Shown piece by piece: positions 9,316 through 17,584 of a DNA stretch of 64,000 bases (positions are counted from its first letter, which is position 1; each line of letters begins with the position of its first letter). The DNA is taken from contig NZ_LHVO01000013.1 of assembly GCF_001269925.1 (NCBI RefSeq), positions 39,437 through 103,436 on the forward strand, given 5' to 3'. The stretch comes from Pseudomonas sp. MIACH. Lineage in GTDB: Bacteria; Pseudomonadota; Gammaproteobacteria; Pseudomonadales; Pseudomonadaceae. The position numbers and the translations under genes are program-made. The notes beneath the pieces were generated by a model. That model did no database searches. It worked only from the letters and a program-made list of their open reading frames with translations, and was not told where the DNA came from.

Positions 9316-9403
9316 ATAACAGTTAGAGATATTACCCGTTATATAGATATTCGATCAGGTTCTACCATGGTCTCAACCTCATGCGAGGAAGAGGATTGCC
9401 ATC

Positions 9404-10552
9404 ATGACCTGCTCGACGACCACCAGCTACAAACCCTTCAGTCACCTGACCCGTCCCCGGGAAGTGATTCGTCAATTCACCCCCAACTGGTTCGCCGCGA
9501 CCATGGGCACCGGCGTGCTGGCGCTGGCCCTGGCGCAGTTGGCGGCCAATCTGCCAGGTTTGCATGCCATTGCCGAAGGGCTGTGGTGGTTCACCATCGG
9601 CCTGTTCATCTTGTTCAGTGCCTTATATGCCGCGCGTTGGGTGATGTTTTTCCACGAGGCGCGGCGGATCTTCGGGCACTCCACGGTCTCGATGTTCTTC
9701 GGCACCATTCCCATGGGCCTGGCGACCATTCTCAATGGCTTGCTGCTGTTTGGCCTGCCGCGTTGGGGTGGTGATGTGATCCCGCTGGCCGAAGCCCTGT
9801 GGTGGCTGGATGTGGCGATGGCACTGGCCTGCGGTGTACTGATTCCCTTCATGATGTTCACCCGCCAGGAACACAGCATCGACCAGATGACGGCTGTCTG
9901 GCTGTTGCCGGTGGTGGCGGCCGAAGTCGCCGCAGCCAGCGGTGGCTTGCTCGCGCCGCATCTTGCGGACGCTCACTCGCAACTGGTGATGCTGGTGACC
10001 AGCTACGTGCTGTGGGCGTTTTCGCTGCCGGTGGCGTTCAGCATCCTGACCATCCTGATGTTGCGTATGGCCCTGCACAAACTGCCCCACGCCAACATGG
10101 CCGCGTCGAGCTGGCTGGCGCTGGGCCCGATCGGTACCGGTGCCCTGGGCATGTTGCTGCTGGGCGGCGATGCACCGGCCATCTTTGCCGCCAATGGCTT
10201 GCCTGGCGTCGGTGAAATGGCCAATGGTCTCGGCCTGGTTGCAGGTATCACCCTGTGGGGCTTCGGCTTATGGTGGATGCTGATCGCGGTATTGATCACC
10301 CTGCGTTACCTGCGCGGCGGTATTCCGTTCAACCTGGGCTGGTGGGGTTTTACCTTCCCGTTGGGCGTTTACGCCCTGGCCACGCTGAAGCTGGCGAGCC
10401 TGCTGCACCTGGGCTTCTTCAGCGCATTTGGCAGCATGCTGGTGGTGGCGTTGGCGCTGATGTGGCTGATCGTGGCCAAGCGCACCCTGCAGGGCGCCTA
10501 TAAAGGAGAGCTTTTTGTTTCGCTGTGCATTGCAGGACTAGGGAATAAGTAA
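9404..10552 (+). CDS. TDT-family transporter (TehA/Mae1/SLAC1-like)
   Basis: This is an inner-membrane protein of 382 residues with about ten predicted helices, of the tellurite-resistance/dicarboxylate-transporter superfamily. The opening FTPNWFAATMGTG is characteristic of the family. Members include TehA anion channels, fungal malate carriers and sulfite exporters such as Ssu1, so the substrate may be a small organic anion or sulfite. AGAGGA lies about eight bases before the ATG. It is followed by a hairpin (10570-10595) and then the acyltransferase fusion gene on the same strand. Confidence 0.85.
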   Translation: MTCSTTTSYKPFSHLTRPREVIRQFTPNWFAATMGTGVLALALAQLAANLPGLHAIAEGLWWFTIGLFILFSALYAARWVMFFHEARRIFGHSTVSMFFGTIPMGLATILNGLLLFGLPRWGGDVIPLAEALWWLDVAMALACGVLIPFMMFTRQEHSIDQMTAVWLLPVVAAEVAAASGGLLAPHLADAHSQLVMLVTSYVLWAFSLPVAFSILTILMLRMALHKLPHANMAASSWLALGPIGTGALGMLLLGGDAPAIFAANGLPGVGEMANGLGLVAGITLWGFGLWWMLIAVLITLRYLRGGIPFNLGWWGFTFPLGVYALATLKLASLLHLGFFSAFGSMLVVALALMWLIVAKRTLQGAYKGELFVSLCIAGLGNK

Positions 10553-10569
10553 GCGGAGTTAGGTAAAGT

Positions 10570-10595
10570 CGTGGCCTGATAACTATTAGGCCACG
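10570..10595 (+). other. Hairpin between TDT gene and acyltransferase fusion
   Basis: Arms CGTGGCCT (10570-10577) and AGGCCACG (10588-10595) surround a 10-base loop. There is no T-tract, so it is a poor terminator. It lies 15 bases before the next start codon and could affect mRNA stability or translation. Confidence 0.4.
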
Positions 10596-10609
10596 CAGGA
10601 ACACGGACG

Positions 10610-12484
10610 ATGAGCCACCCCTCACAATTCACCTTGCTGCGCACACGGCGCTTCCTGCCGTTTTTCATCACCCAGTTGCTGGGCGCTTTCAACGACAACA
10701 TCTTCAAGCAATCGCTGATCCTGGCGATTCTCTACAAGCTCACTATCGACGGTGACCGCGCCATTTGGGTCAACCTGTGCGCCTTGCTGTTTATCCTGCC
10801 GTTCTTCCTGTTCTCGGCGCTGGCCGGGCAGTTTGGCGAGAAATTCAACAAGGATGCGTTGATCCGCGCGATCAAGATCGGCGAGATCGTGATCATGGCC
10901 GTCGGCGCCACGGGCTTCCTGTTCAACCATCTGGAATTGATGCTGCTGGCGCTGTTTGCCATGGGCACCCACTCGGCGTTGTTCGGCCCGGTGAAGTACT
11001 CGATCATGCCCCAGGCCCTGCACGAAGATGAGCTGGTAGGTGGCAACGGCCTGGTGGAGATGGGCACGTTCCTGGCCATCCTGGCCGGCACCATTGGCGC
11101 CGGGATCATGATGTCGTCCAGTCATTACGCGCCGATCGTGGCGGTGGCGATTGTCGGCGTGGCCGTGCTGGGTTACCTGGCCAGCCGCAGCATTCCGCGG
11201 GCAGCGGCTTCTACGCCGCAACTGCGTCTGGACTGGAATATCTTCACCCAGTCGTGGGCCACGCTGCGCATGGGCCTGGGGCAGACGCCGGCGGTGTCGC
11301 GCTCGATTGTCGGCAACTCATGGTTCTGGTTTGTCGGCGCGATCTACCTGACGCAGATCCCGGCCTACGCCAAGGAGTGGTTGTACGGCGATGAAACCGT
11401 GGTGACCCTGATCCTCACCGTGTTCTCGGTGGGCATCGCCCTGGGCTCGATGCTCTGCGAAAAACTCTCCGGGCGTAAGGTGGAAATCGGCCTGGTGCCG
11501 TTTGGCTCGTTCGGCCTGACGGTGTTCGGCCTGCTGTTGTGGTGGCATTCCGGGGGCTTCCCGCAGAACGTTCAAGCCAACGATTGGCTCGCGGTGCTCA
11601 GCTATGGCCAGGCCTGGTGGGTGTTGTTCGATATCCTGGGCCTGGGTGTGTTCGGCGGCTTTTATATCGTGCCGCTGTATGCGCTGATCCAGTCGCGTAC
11701 TGCCGAGAACGAGCGGGCGCGGGTGATCGCCGCCAATAACATTCTCAATGCGTTGTTCATGGTGGTGTCGGCGATTGTGTCGATCCTGCTGCTGAGTGTG
11801 GCCAAGCTGTCGATCCCTGAGTTGTTCCTGGTGGTGTCGCTGCTCAACATCGCCGTCAACACCTACATCTTCAGGATCGTCCCCGAGTTCACCATGCGCT
11901 TCATGATCTGGCTGCTCAGCCATTCCATGTACCGCGTGGAGCATCGCAACCTCGACCTGATCCCGGACGAAGGCGCCGCGCTACTGGTGTGCAATCACGT
12001 GTCGTTTGTCGATGCGCTGTTGATTGGCGGCGCGGTGCGTCGGCCGATTCGCTTTGTCATGTACTACAAGATCTACCGTTTGCCGGTGCTGAACTTTATC
12101 TTCCGCACCGCCGGGGCGATTCCGATTGCCGGGCGCAACGAAGATATCCAGATCTATGAAAAGGCCTTCACGCGCATTGCGCAGTACCTGAAGGACGGGG
12201 AGTTGGTGTGTATCTTTCCGGAAGGCAAATTGACCAGTGATGGCGAGATGAACGAGTTCCGTGGCGGTGTGACGCGCATTCTGGAAGAGACGCCGGTGCC
12301 AGTGATTCCGATGGCGTTGCAGGGGTTGTGGGGGAGTTTCTTCAGCCGCGATCCGAACAAGGGCTTGTTTCATCGAATCTGGTCGCGGGTGGTGTTGGTG
12401 GCAGGTGAGCCTGTTGCTGTGGAGGCGGCTACGCCTGCGCAGTTGCAGGCGGTGGTTGGTGTTTTGCGGGGGAGTGTCAGGTAG
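10610..12484 (+). CDS. LplT-PlsC fusion: lysophospholipid flippase with acyltransferase domain
   Basis: This fusion protein has 624 residues. The N-terminal two thirds (about 1-430) are an MFS carrier like LplT, opening with FFITQLLGAFNDNIFKQS; LplT moves lysophospholipids across the inner membrane. The C-terminal part (about 435-624) is a PlsC-type acyltransferase with the catalytic HX4D motif in NHVSFVD (His463, Asp468) and FPEG at 536-539. Together they would bring lysophospholipid inward and reacylate it. In many proteobacteria a third, AMP-binding acyl-ACP synthetase domain (Aas) follows; here the reading frame ends after the acyltransferase, so activated acyl groups must come from elsewhere. 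Confidence 0.88.
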   Translation: MSHPSQFTLLRTRRFLPFFITQLLGAFNDNIFKQSLILAILYKLTIDGDRAIWVNLCALLFILPFFLFSALAGQFGEKFNKDALIRAIKIGEIVIMAVGATGFLFNHLELMLLALFAMGTHSALFGPVKYSIMPQALHEDELVGGNGLVEMGTFLAILAGTIGAGIMMSSSHYAPIVAVAIVGVAVLGYLASRSIPRAAASTPQLRLDWNIFTQSWATLRMGLGQTPAVSRSIVGNSWFWFVGAIYLTQIPAYAKEWLYGDETVVTLILTVFSVGIALGSMLCEKLSGRKVEIGLVPFGSFGLTVFGLLLWWHSGGFPQNVQANDWLAVLSYGQAWWVLFDILGLGVFGGFYIVPLYALIQSRTAENERARVIAANNILNALFMVVSAIVSILLLSVAKLSIPELFLVVSLLNIAVNTYIFRIVPEFTMRFMIWLLSHSMYRVEHRNLDLIPDEGAALLVCNHVSFVDALLIGGAVRRPIRFVMYYKIYRLPVLNFIFRTAGAIPIAGRNEDIQIYEKAFTRIAQYLKDGELVCIFPEGKLTSDGEMNEFRGGVTRILEETPVPVIPMALQGLWGSFFSRDPNKGLFHRIWSRVVLVAGEPVAVEAATPAQLQAVVGVLRGSVR

Positions 12485-12508
12485 TTCTGTGCTGGATGTT
12501 CCGGACTC

Positions 12509-12528
12509 ATCGGGGGCTTGCCCCCGAT
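12509..12528. repeat. Single REP palindrome
   Basis: Arms ATCGGGGG and CCCCCGAT around CTTG form a perfect hairpin. It lies between the convergent acyltransferase-fusion and sugE genes and is the core of the REP unit seen in the REPIN at 43834. Confidence 0.75.
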
Positions 12529-12540
12529 GGCGGTAGCAGC

Positions 12541-12855
12541 CTAAGCGCTGATCTTAAGCCCAACAAGCCCGCAAATGATCAACGCCACACTGGCCAGCCG
12601 GAACAACGCCATGGATTCCCCAAACAGGATAATTCCGGCGATCACCGTGCCCACGGCACCCACGCCGGTCCAGATGGCGTAGGCGGTGCCCAGGGGCAGT
12701 TCTTTCATGGCCAGCCCCAGCAGGCCGAGGCTGATGGCCATGGCAGCAATGGTCAGGGCGGTGGGCAGTGGCTTGCTGAAACCGTCGGTGTATTTCAAGC
12801 CGACGGCCCAGCCGACTTCGAACAGGCCGGCAAAAAACAGAATGATCCAGGACAT
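12541..12855 (-). CDS. sugE: Guanidinium exporter SugE/Gdx (SMR family)
   Basis: This is a small multidrug resistance family protein of 104 residues with four transmembrane helices. The essential Glu in the first helix is in [12 protein letters not shown], and the [15 protein letters not shown] segment is the family signature. The WTG-GAVGT form and the first-helix sequence match the SugE (Gdx) branch, which exports guanidinium in exchange for protons, rather than the EmrE multidrug branch. A guanidine-II riboswitch in its leader supports this assignment. GAGG lies five bases before the ATG. Confidence 0.92.
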   Translation of the reverse strand: MSWIILFFAGLFEVGWAVGLKYTDGFSKPLPTALTIAAMAISLGLLGLAMKELPLGTAYAIWTGVGAVGTVIAGIILFGESMALFRLASVALIICGLVGLKISA

Positions 12856-12873
12856 GATGACCTCGCTTCTATA

Positions 12874-12929
12874 GGCGGGGTCGTCCCCGGATTGTGCGCC
12901 TCAATAGCGTCGCGAGGTCGTCCCCGCGA
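12874..12929 (-). promoter_or_regulatory. Guanidine-II (mini-ykkC) riboswitch
   Basis: In the sugE leader (minus strand) two hairpins each carry the ACGA loop that defines this class. The first is CGCGGGG-ACGA-CCUCGCG (12911-12928, one G-U pair), the second CGGGG-ACGA-CCCCG (12876-12889), joined by a linker of about 20 bases. The second hairpin ends about a dozen bases before the GAGG ribosome-binding site, as expected for control of translation start. Guanidine is known to bring the two loops together and raise expression of the exporter. Confidence 0.92.
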
Positions 12930-12962
12930 AGCTAGGTAGAGTGCCGACAATTGATCATGCGA

Positions 12963-13928
12963 TCAAGTTTGCGGCGTGTTCTCCAGTGCGCGGCGGTCTT
13001 CTTTCTCGCTCATGCGGCGGAAATACGTCGACAGCAATGCCCCGGAAATATTGTGCCAGACGCTGAACAACGCACTGGGCACCGCCGCCAGGGGCGAAAA
13101 GTGCGCGCTGGCCAATGCGGCGCCGAGCCCGGAGTTCTGCATGCCCACTTCCAGCGCCAACGATTTGCGTTGGGCCAATGGCAGTTTGAACACACGGCCG
13201 GTGAAATAGCCCAGCAGGTAACCGAAGCTGTTGTGCAGCATCACCACGGCCATGATCAGCAGGCCCGACTCGGCGATTTTCGCCTGGCTGGCCGCCACTA
13301 CTGCAGCAACGATGATCACAATGCTGATCACCGACACCAGGGGCAGCACGTCTACCGCGTGGCGGACCCGCTCGCCGAGCAGGCGTTGCGCGACCACGCC
13401 GAGCACGATCGGCAGCAGCACCACTTGCAGGATCGACCAGAACAACTCCATGAACGACACCGGCAACCAGGCTGATGCCAACAGCCAGATCAGTGCCGGA
13501 GTGAGCAGCGGGGCGAGGAGGGTGGTGACGGCGGCGATGGCCACTGAAAGCGCCAGGTCGCCACGGGCCAGCCAGGTCATCACGTTGGAGGACGTGCCAC
13601 TTGGGCAGCAACCGACCAGGATCACGCCGACGGCAATTTCCGGCGGCAGGTGAAAGGCCTGGCACAGCAGCCACGCCACTCCCGGCATGATCACGAAGTG
13701 TGCGACTACGCCCAGGGCCACGCGCCACGGATGGCGGGCGACTTCGGCGAAGTCTTCAAGTTTGAGGGTCAGCCCCATGCCGAACATCACCAGGCCCAGC
13801 AGCGGGACGATGGCGCTTTTCAGGCCGATGAACCAGCTGGGTTCGAGGAACGCGACGACGGCGAAAATCAACACCCAGTAGGCGAAGGTATTGCCGACGA
13901 AGCGGCTCAAGGCGGCGAGTGCGCGCAT
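12963..13928 (-). CDS. Bile acid:sodium symporter family (BASS) transporter
   Basis: This is an inner-membrane protein of 321 residues with about ten helices. The segments LVMFGMGLTLKLEDF and VGCCPSGTSSNVMTWLARGD, and the later ALEVGMQNSGLGAALA, are hallmarks of sodium-coupled bile-acid symporter relatives. Plant and bacterial members carry pyruvate, pantoate or other organic anions; substrate unknown here. It starts 84 bases downstream of the end of rdgC on the same strand, but a strong hairpin separates them. Confidence 0.88.
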   Translation of the reverse strand: MRALAALSRFVGNTFAYWVLIFAVVAFLEPSWFIGLKSAIVPLLGLVMFGMGLTLKLEDFAEVARHPWRVALGVVAHFVIMPGVAWLLCQAFHLPPEIAVGVILVGCCPSGTSSNVMTWLARGDLALSVAIAAVTTLLAPLLTPALIWLLASAWLPVSFMELFWSILQVVLLPIVLGVVAQRLLGERVRHAVDVLPLVSVISIVIIVAAVVAASQAKIAESGLLIMAVVMLHNSFGYLLGYFTGRVFKLPLAQRKSLALEVGMQNSGLGAALASAHFSPLAAVPSALFSVWHNISGALLSTYFRRMSEKEDRRALENTPQT

Positions 13929-13966
13929 GGGGTGTCCTTGTTGTTAGAGGCTTGAAGTGCAACTGC

Positions 13967-14002
13967 GATCAAATGTGGGAGGGGCTCCTCCCACATTTGA
14001 TC
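13967..14002. terminator. REP-derived hairpin after rdgC
   Basis: This is a perfect inverted repeat with 16-base arms, GATCAAATGTGGGAGG (13967-13982) and its complement (13987-14002), and a 4-base loop. It belongs to the same REP family as 7374. It lies 10 bases past the rdgC stop and probably ends or protects that transcript, though there is no clean T-tract. Confidence 0.7.
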
Positions 14003-14012
14003 TTCACACGGC

Positions 14013-14933
14013 TTAGATGCCTTGCGGGGTTTCTTCGCCGCCGAGGGCGTCGATCAGCGCCGGCAGGAAGTCACCGAAGGTCAGCATCATCAGCGTGAAG
14101 CTGGCGTCCAGTTGACCCAGGGCCTCTTCGCCACCGTCCTGTTCCGCCTGGTCTTGCAGCAGGTCTTCGAACTTCAGGCGCTTGACGGTCATCTTGTCGT
14201 CAAGCATGAAGGACAGCTTGTCCTGCCAGGCCAGGGACAGTTGGGTCACGACTTTGCCGGTGGTCAGGTGCAGCTGGATTTCTTCGCTGGTCAGGTCCTG
14301 ACGCTTGCAACGTACGATGCCGCCGTCTTCGTGGGTGTCGCGCAGTTCGCATTCGTCGAGGACGAAGAAGTCATCGGCCGGTTTCTGGGTGGTGACCCAG
14401 TCGGTCATGATGGCCGTTGGCGCGGTTTTCACGGTGAGTGGGCGCACCGGCAGGGTGCCGATCACTTCACGCAGGGTGGAGAGCAGGTCTTCGGCGCGTT
14501 TCGGGCTGGCCGAGTTCACCAGGATCAGGCCTTGCTTCGGCGCGATGGCGGCAAAGGTCGACGAGCGGCGAATAAAAGCGCGGGGCAGGAAGGCCTGGAT
14601 GATTTCATCCTTGATCTGGTCGCGTTCCTTTTTATAGACCTTGCGCATTTGCTCGGCCTCGATCTCTTCGACTTTCTCTTTCAGTGCGTCACGCACCACG
14701 CTACCCGGCAGGATGCGTTCTTCCTTGCGGGCGGCGATCAGCAGGAAGTCACCGCTGACGTGAACCAGGGGAGCGTCTTCACCTTTACCGAACGGTGCGA
14801 CGAAACCGTAGGTGGTCAACTCCTGGCTGGCACAAGGGCGCGCCAGTTTGGTGGCCATGGCCGCTTCCAACGCCTCGGCATCAACAGGCAGATCTTGGGT
14901 CAGGCGATAGATAAGCAGGTTCTTGAACCACAT
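14013..14933 (-). CDS. rdgC: Recombination-associated protein RdgC
   Basis: RdgC is a ring-shaped dimeric DNA-binding protein that limits RecA activity. The product has about 306 residues, the usual length. It begins [12 protein letters not shown], the conserved N-terminus of the family, and contains the expected central [14 protein letters not shown] helix and C-terminal [15 protein letters not shown]. The start at 14933 is chosen because it matches the family; an upstream in-frame start would add eight unrelated residues. GGAGAGAC lies about ten bases before it. Confidence 0.93.
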   Translation of the reverse strand: MWFKNLLIYRLTQDLPVDAEALEAAMATKLARPCASQELTTYGFVAPFGKGEDAPLVHVSGDFLLIAARKEERILPGSVVRDALKEKVEEIEAEQMRKVYKKERDQIKDEIIQAFLPRAFIRRSSTFAAIAPKQGLILVNSASPKRAEDLLSTLREVIGTLPVRPLTVKTAPTAIMTDWVTTQKPADDFFVLDECELRDTHEDGGIVRCKRQDLTSEEIQLHLTTGKVVTQLSLAWQDKLSFMLDDKMTVKRLKFEDLLQDQAEQDGGEEALGQLDASFTLMMLTFGDFLPALIDALGGEETPQGI

Positions 14934-15043
14934 GGGGTGAGTCTCTCCTTTATACAAAGGGGGGCATTATTCTCTTGATAGCGCCCCAGGCCAACCCTGC
15001 CTAAGCCATTGGAAGGCCTCAAAAAAAAGATTTAAGAAAGTGC

Positions 15044-15072
15044 TTGCCAGACCCAAGGTCGCTCCGTAGAAT
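15044..15072 (+). promoter_or_regulatory. tRNA operon promoter (first copy)
   Basis: TTGCCA (15044-15049), a 17-base spacer and TAGAAT (15067-15072) precede the first tRNA-Val by 20 bases. The GCGCGCC stretch after the -10 box is the GC-rich discriminator of stringently controlled promoters. An A-rich tract (15021-15040) resembles an UP element. Confidence 0.8.
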
Positions 15073-15092
15073 GCGCGCCACACCGAGACGAA

Positions 15093-15168
15093 GGGTGATT
15101 AGCTCAGCTGGGAGAGCATCTGCCTTACAAGCAGAGGGTCGGCGGTTCGATCCCGTCATCACCCACCA
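15093..15168 (+). tRNA. tRNA-Val (anticodon TAC), copy 1
   Basis: The 76-base cloverleaf has acceptor arms GGGTGAT/ATCACCC, discriminator A and encoded CCA. The anticodon stem TCTGC/GCAGA holds loop CTTACAA with anticodon TAC (15126-15128), reading GUA-family valine codons. The T-arm GGTTCGATCCC is present. Confidence 0.97.
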
Positions 15169-15187
15169 TTCGCTTCATGTGTTACGC

Positions 15188-15264
15188 GCAGCGGTAGTTC
15201 AGTCGGTTAGAATACCGGCCTGTCACGCCGGGGGTCGCGGGTTCGAGTCCCGTCCGCTGCGCCA
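15188..15264 (+). tRNA. tRNA-Asp (anticodon GTC), copy 1
   Basis: This 77-base tRNA has acceptor GCAGCGG/CCGCTGC, discriminator G and encoded CCA. The anticodon loop CTGTCAC carries GTC (15222-15224), for aspartate. It follows tRNA-Val by 19 bases, so both are cut from one transcript. Confidence 0.97.
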
Positions 15265-15304
15265 TATTCGGTAATCTGGAACGCTGAACGCCAGGTCACC
15301 ACAG

Positions 15305-15330
15305 AAAGCCCGCTTAATAGCGGGCTTTTT
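15305..15330 (+). terminator. Terminator of first tRNA pair
   Basis: AAAGCCCGCT and AGCGGGCTTT pair around TAAT and are followed by more T residues. It separates the first tRNA pair from the promoter of the second. Confidence 0.85.
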
Positions 15331-15393
15331 GCTGTCCGGAATATGGCAAAAAATCGTGCGGTAAACTTTTTTTGAATAAACTGCATTTAAATC

Positions 15394-15421
15394 AAGACAT
15401 TACGATTTTTTGGTGTATGAT
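15394..15421 (+). promoter_or_regulatory. tRNA operon promoter (second copy)
   Basis: AAGACA (15394-15399), a 16-base spacer and TATGAT (15416-15421) are followed by a GCGCCC discriminator and the second tRNA-Val 19 bases later. An AT-rich tract upstream (15363-15393) may be an UP element. The sequence differs from the first copy's promoter, so the duplicated part is the tRNAs, not the promoter. Confidence 0.7.
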
Positions 15422-15440
15422 GCGCCCACACCGAAACGAA

Positions 15441-15516
15441 GGGTGATTAGCTCAGCTGGGAGAGCATCTGCCTTACAAGCAGAGGGTCGGCGGTTCGATC
15501 CCGTCATCACCCACCA
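15441..15516 (+). tRNA. tRNA-Val (anticodon TAC), copy 2
   Basis: The sequence is identical to the copy at 15093, with anticodon TAC at 15474-15476 and encoded CCA. Confidence 0.97.
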
Positions 15517-15535
15517 TTCGCTTCAAGTGTTACGC

Positions 15536-15612
15536 GCAGCGGTAGTTCAGTCGGTTAGAATACCGGCCTGTCACGCCGGGGGTCGCGGGTTCGAGTCCCG
15601 TCCGCTGCGCCA
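15536..15612 (+). tRNA. tRNA-Asp (anticodon GTC), copy 2
   Basis: The sequence is identical to the copy at 15188. The spacer from tRNA-Val is again 19 bases and differs by one base from the first. Confidence 0.97.
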
Positions 15613-15660
15613 TATTTGCTTCCGCCAAGGCCCACTGAGCGCCTGGAGGTCACGGAAATA

Positions 15661-15681
15661 GCGGCCTTGTGCCGCTTTTTT
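15661..15681 (+). terminator. Terminator of second tRNA pair
   Basis: GCGGC and GCCGC pair around CTTGT and are followed by six T residues, 48 bases past the second tRNA-Asp. Confidence 0.75.
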
Positions 15682-15854
15682 CGTTTCTGGATTCCACTGG
15701 AATCCACCTCCAGCCACTTGAAAATTGACCCAAGGCGGATTGCTGATTGTTATCCCGGCAATTGTGGATAAGCACAGCAGCAGTGTCTTGGTGAAGGCTC
15801 ATCTGGCCCCACCGCATGCAGACGTTGCAATCTGAACGCAAGCCGGCGTCCCGG

Positions 15855-17525
15855 TTAAATCTTGAATTGCCTCAACAAACCTTCCAGGCGATGACCGATG
15901 GCGTACAGCTCATCGACCGTGTGTACGCCGCTTTGCGTCTGGTCGGCGACGTTTTCAATCGCGCGGGCTATCTGATGGACGCTGCGATTGATTTCTTCGG
16001 CGACCGACGTCTGCTCTTGCGCGGCGCTGGCGATGTGCGCGTTCATCGTGTTGATGGTGACGATCAACTCGACCGCTTTGCCCAGCGACTGCCCGGCTTG
16101 TTCCGCGTGCAGGCTGGCGCCATGACCTGCTGCGCCGGAGTGGCTCATCGCAGTGACGACCTTGGTTGTGGCCTGGTTAAGGCGCTCGATCATCGCTTGA
16201 ATTTCCTGGGTGCTAAGTTGCGTCCGGCTTGCCAGCGCGCGTACTTCATCGGCAACCACGGCAAATCCGCGCCCCGCGTCCCCGGCGCGTGCCGCTTCGA
16301 TCGCGGCATTGAGTGCCAGCAGGTTGGTTTGCTCGGCGATCGAGCGGATGACATCAAGCACCGTGACAATGCCTTCTACATCGCCTTGCAGGCTTTTCAA
16401 TGAGACGCCTCCCGCGGACAGGTCCTCGGTCAGGGTACCCAGCCGGGCGATGCTTTCATTGACGACCTGCCTGGCGTGCTGGGCCTGCAAATCGGTTTCG
16501 CCGGCTGCATCCGAAGCGCTCTGCGCACTGACCGCTACCTCTTGCGCCGCGGATGACATCTGATTAATGGCTGCGGCGACCTGATCGGTTTCCTGGCGTT
16601 GCTGTTCCATGACCTGATCGATGCATTTGCTCTGTTCGGCCACCTGGGTGACCGATGTATTCAGCTCTCGGGCCATGCCGACGATCTGGCTGACCAGCCC
16701 ATGAATCTTATCGGCGAAGGCATTGAACGACACAGCCACCTGGCCGAACTCGTCGCGGCTGATGGGTAAGCGCCGTGTCAGATCGCCTTCGCCCGCTGCG
16801 ATTTCATCAAGGTGCTCGCGAATCCGCGAAAGGGGACGCAGGCTGCTTTTAACCAATAACAATGCGAGCACGCCGGTGATCCCGAGCGCAATCAAGGCGA
16901 TGACGGTTATCCCGTAGACCAGGCTGCGCACACGCTGATGGATTTCCCCTCGTACTTTGGCCACCTGGCTTTCGATACTGTCGAGGTTAACCGCAGTGAC
17001 CACCACCATGTCCCAGGCAGGCAGGTAAAAGCTGTAAGCCAGCTTGGGAACGACTTTATCCGTATTGATCAGGGCCCCCGAATAGTTGACGAAGTGGGTG
17101 TCGTTCTTCGCTGCGGCAACCATTTCCCGGTTCAGGTAAATCCCGTTCTTGTCTTTGCGGTCACTCATGTTAGTGCCGACGCCTTCGCTGCTGTCGCCAC
17201 GAAACAGGCGCACGACCTGACTGTCGTAACCGATAAAATAGCCATCGTCCCCATACTTCATTTTCGACAGTCGCGCGATCGCCAGCGCACGCGTTGCGGT
17301 GTCCCCCGTCTCGGCCTGCGCATACAGTTGCGCCACTGAGGTTTGGGCAAGGTTGGCGTAGTCTTTCAAGCGTTCCCGGCTTTCATCAAGCAGGCGTTCC
17401 CGAGTCACCGTGACTTCCTGCTCGGCGCTCGACAGCAAGGTGGTGCTCGTTGTCAGCGCCAGCACCGTGGACAACAGCACCACCGGGGCCAGCACCAGCA
17501 TCAGTACTTTATTTTTAAACAGCAT
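15855..17525 (-). CDS. Methyl-accepting chemotaxis protein with single Cache domain
   Basis: This is a chemoreceptor of 556 residues. A first membrane helix (about 7-29) leads to a periplasmic domain of about 150 residues of the sCache_2 type (note [12 protein letters not shown] and the [12 protein letters not shown] strand). A second helix (about 205-227), a HAMP domain, and the cytoplasmic signalling domain follow. The hairpin tip [20 protein letters not shown] is fully conserved. sCache_2 receptors characterised in pseudomonads bind short organic acids. It is last in a co-oriented run of transport genes for carboxylates, so a ligand of that kind is inferred. The C-terminus has no CheR-tethering pentapeptide. 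Confidence 0.9.
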   Translation of the reverse strand: MLFKNKVLMLVLAPVVLLSTVLALTTSTTLLSSAEQEVTVTRERLLDESRERLKDYANLAQTSVAQLYAQAETGDTATRALAIARLSKMKYGDDGYFIGYDSQVVRLFRGDSSEGVGTNMSDRKDKNGIYLNREMVAAAKNDTHFVNYSGALINTDKVVPKLAYSFYLPAWDMVVVTAVNLDSIESQVAKVRGEIHQRVRSLVYGITVIALIALGITGVLALLLVKSSLRPLSRIREHLDEIAAGEGDLTRRLPISRDEFGQVAVSFNAFADKIHGLVSQIVGMARELNTSVTQVAEQSKCIDQVMEQQRQETDQVAAAINQMSSAAQEVAVSAQSASDAAGETDLQAQHARQVVNESIARLGTLTEDLSAGGVSLKSLQGDVEGIVTVLDVIRSIAEQTNLLALNAAIEAARAGDAGRGFAVVADEVRALASRTQLSTQEIQAMIERLNQATTKVVTAMSHSGAAGHGASLHAEQAGQSLGKAVELIVTINTMNAHIASAAQEQTSVAEEINRSVHQIARAIENVADQTQSGVHTVDELYAIGHRLEGLLRQFKI

Positions 17526-17584
17526 GCTTGGGGTTCCTCACCTGAATCTGTATGAAAGCGGCCGCAAGGGCTGCGATCGTCGAC

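Noticed and set aside
15093..15612. Direct repeats that might be an array or integrated element
   Set aside because: The repeats are complete tRNA genes with promoters and terminators; no integrase or attachment duplication is near them.
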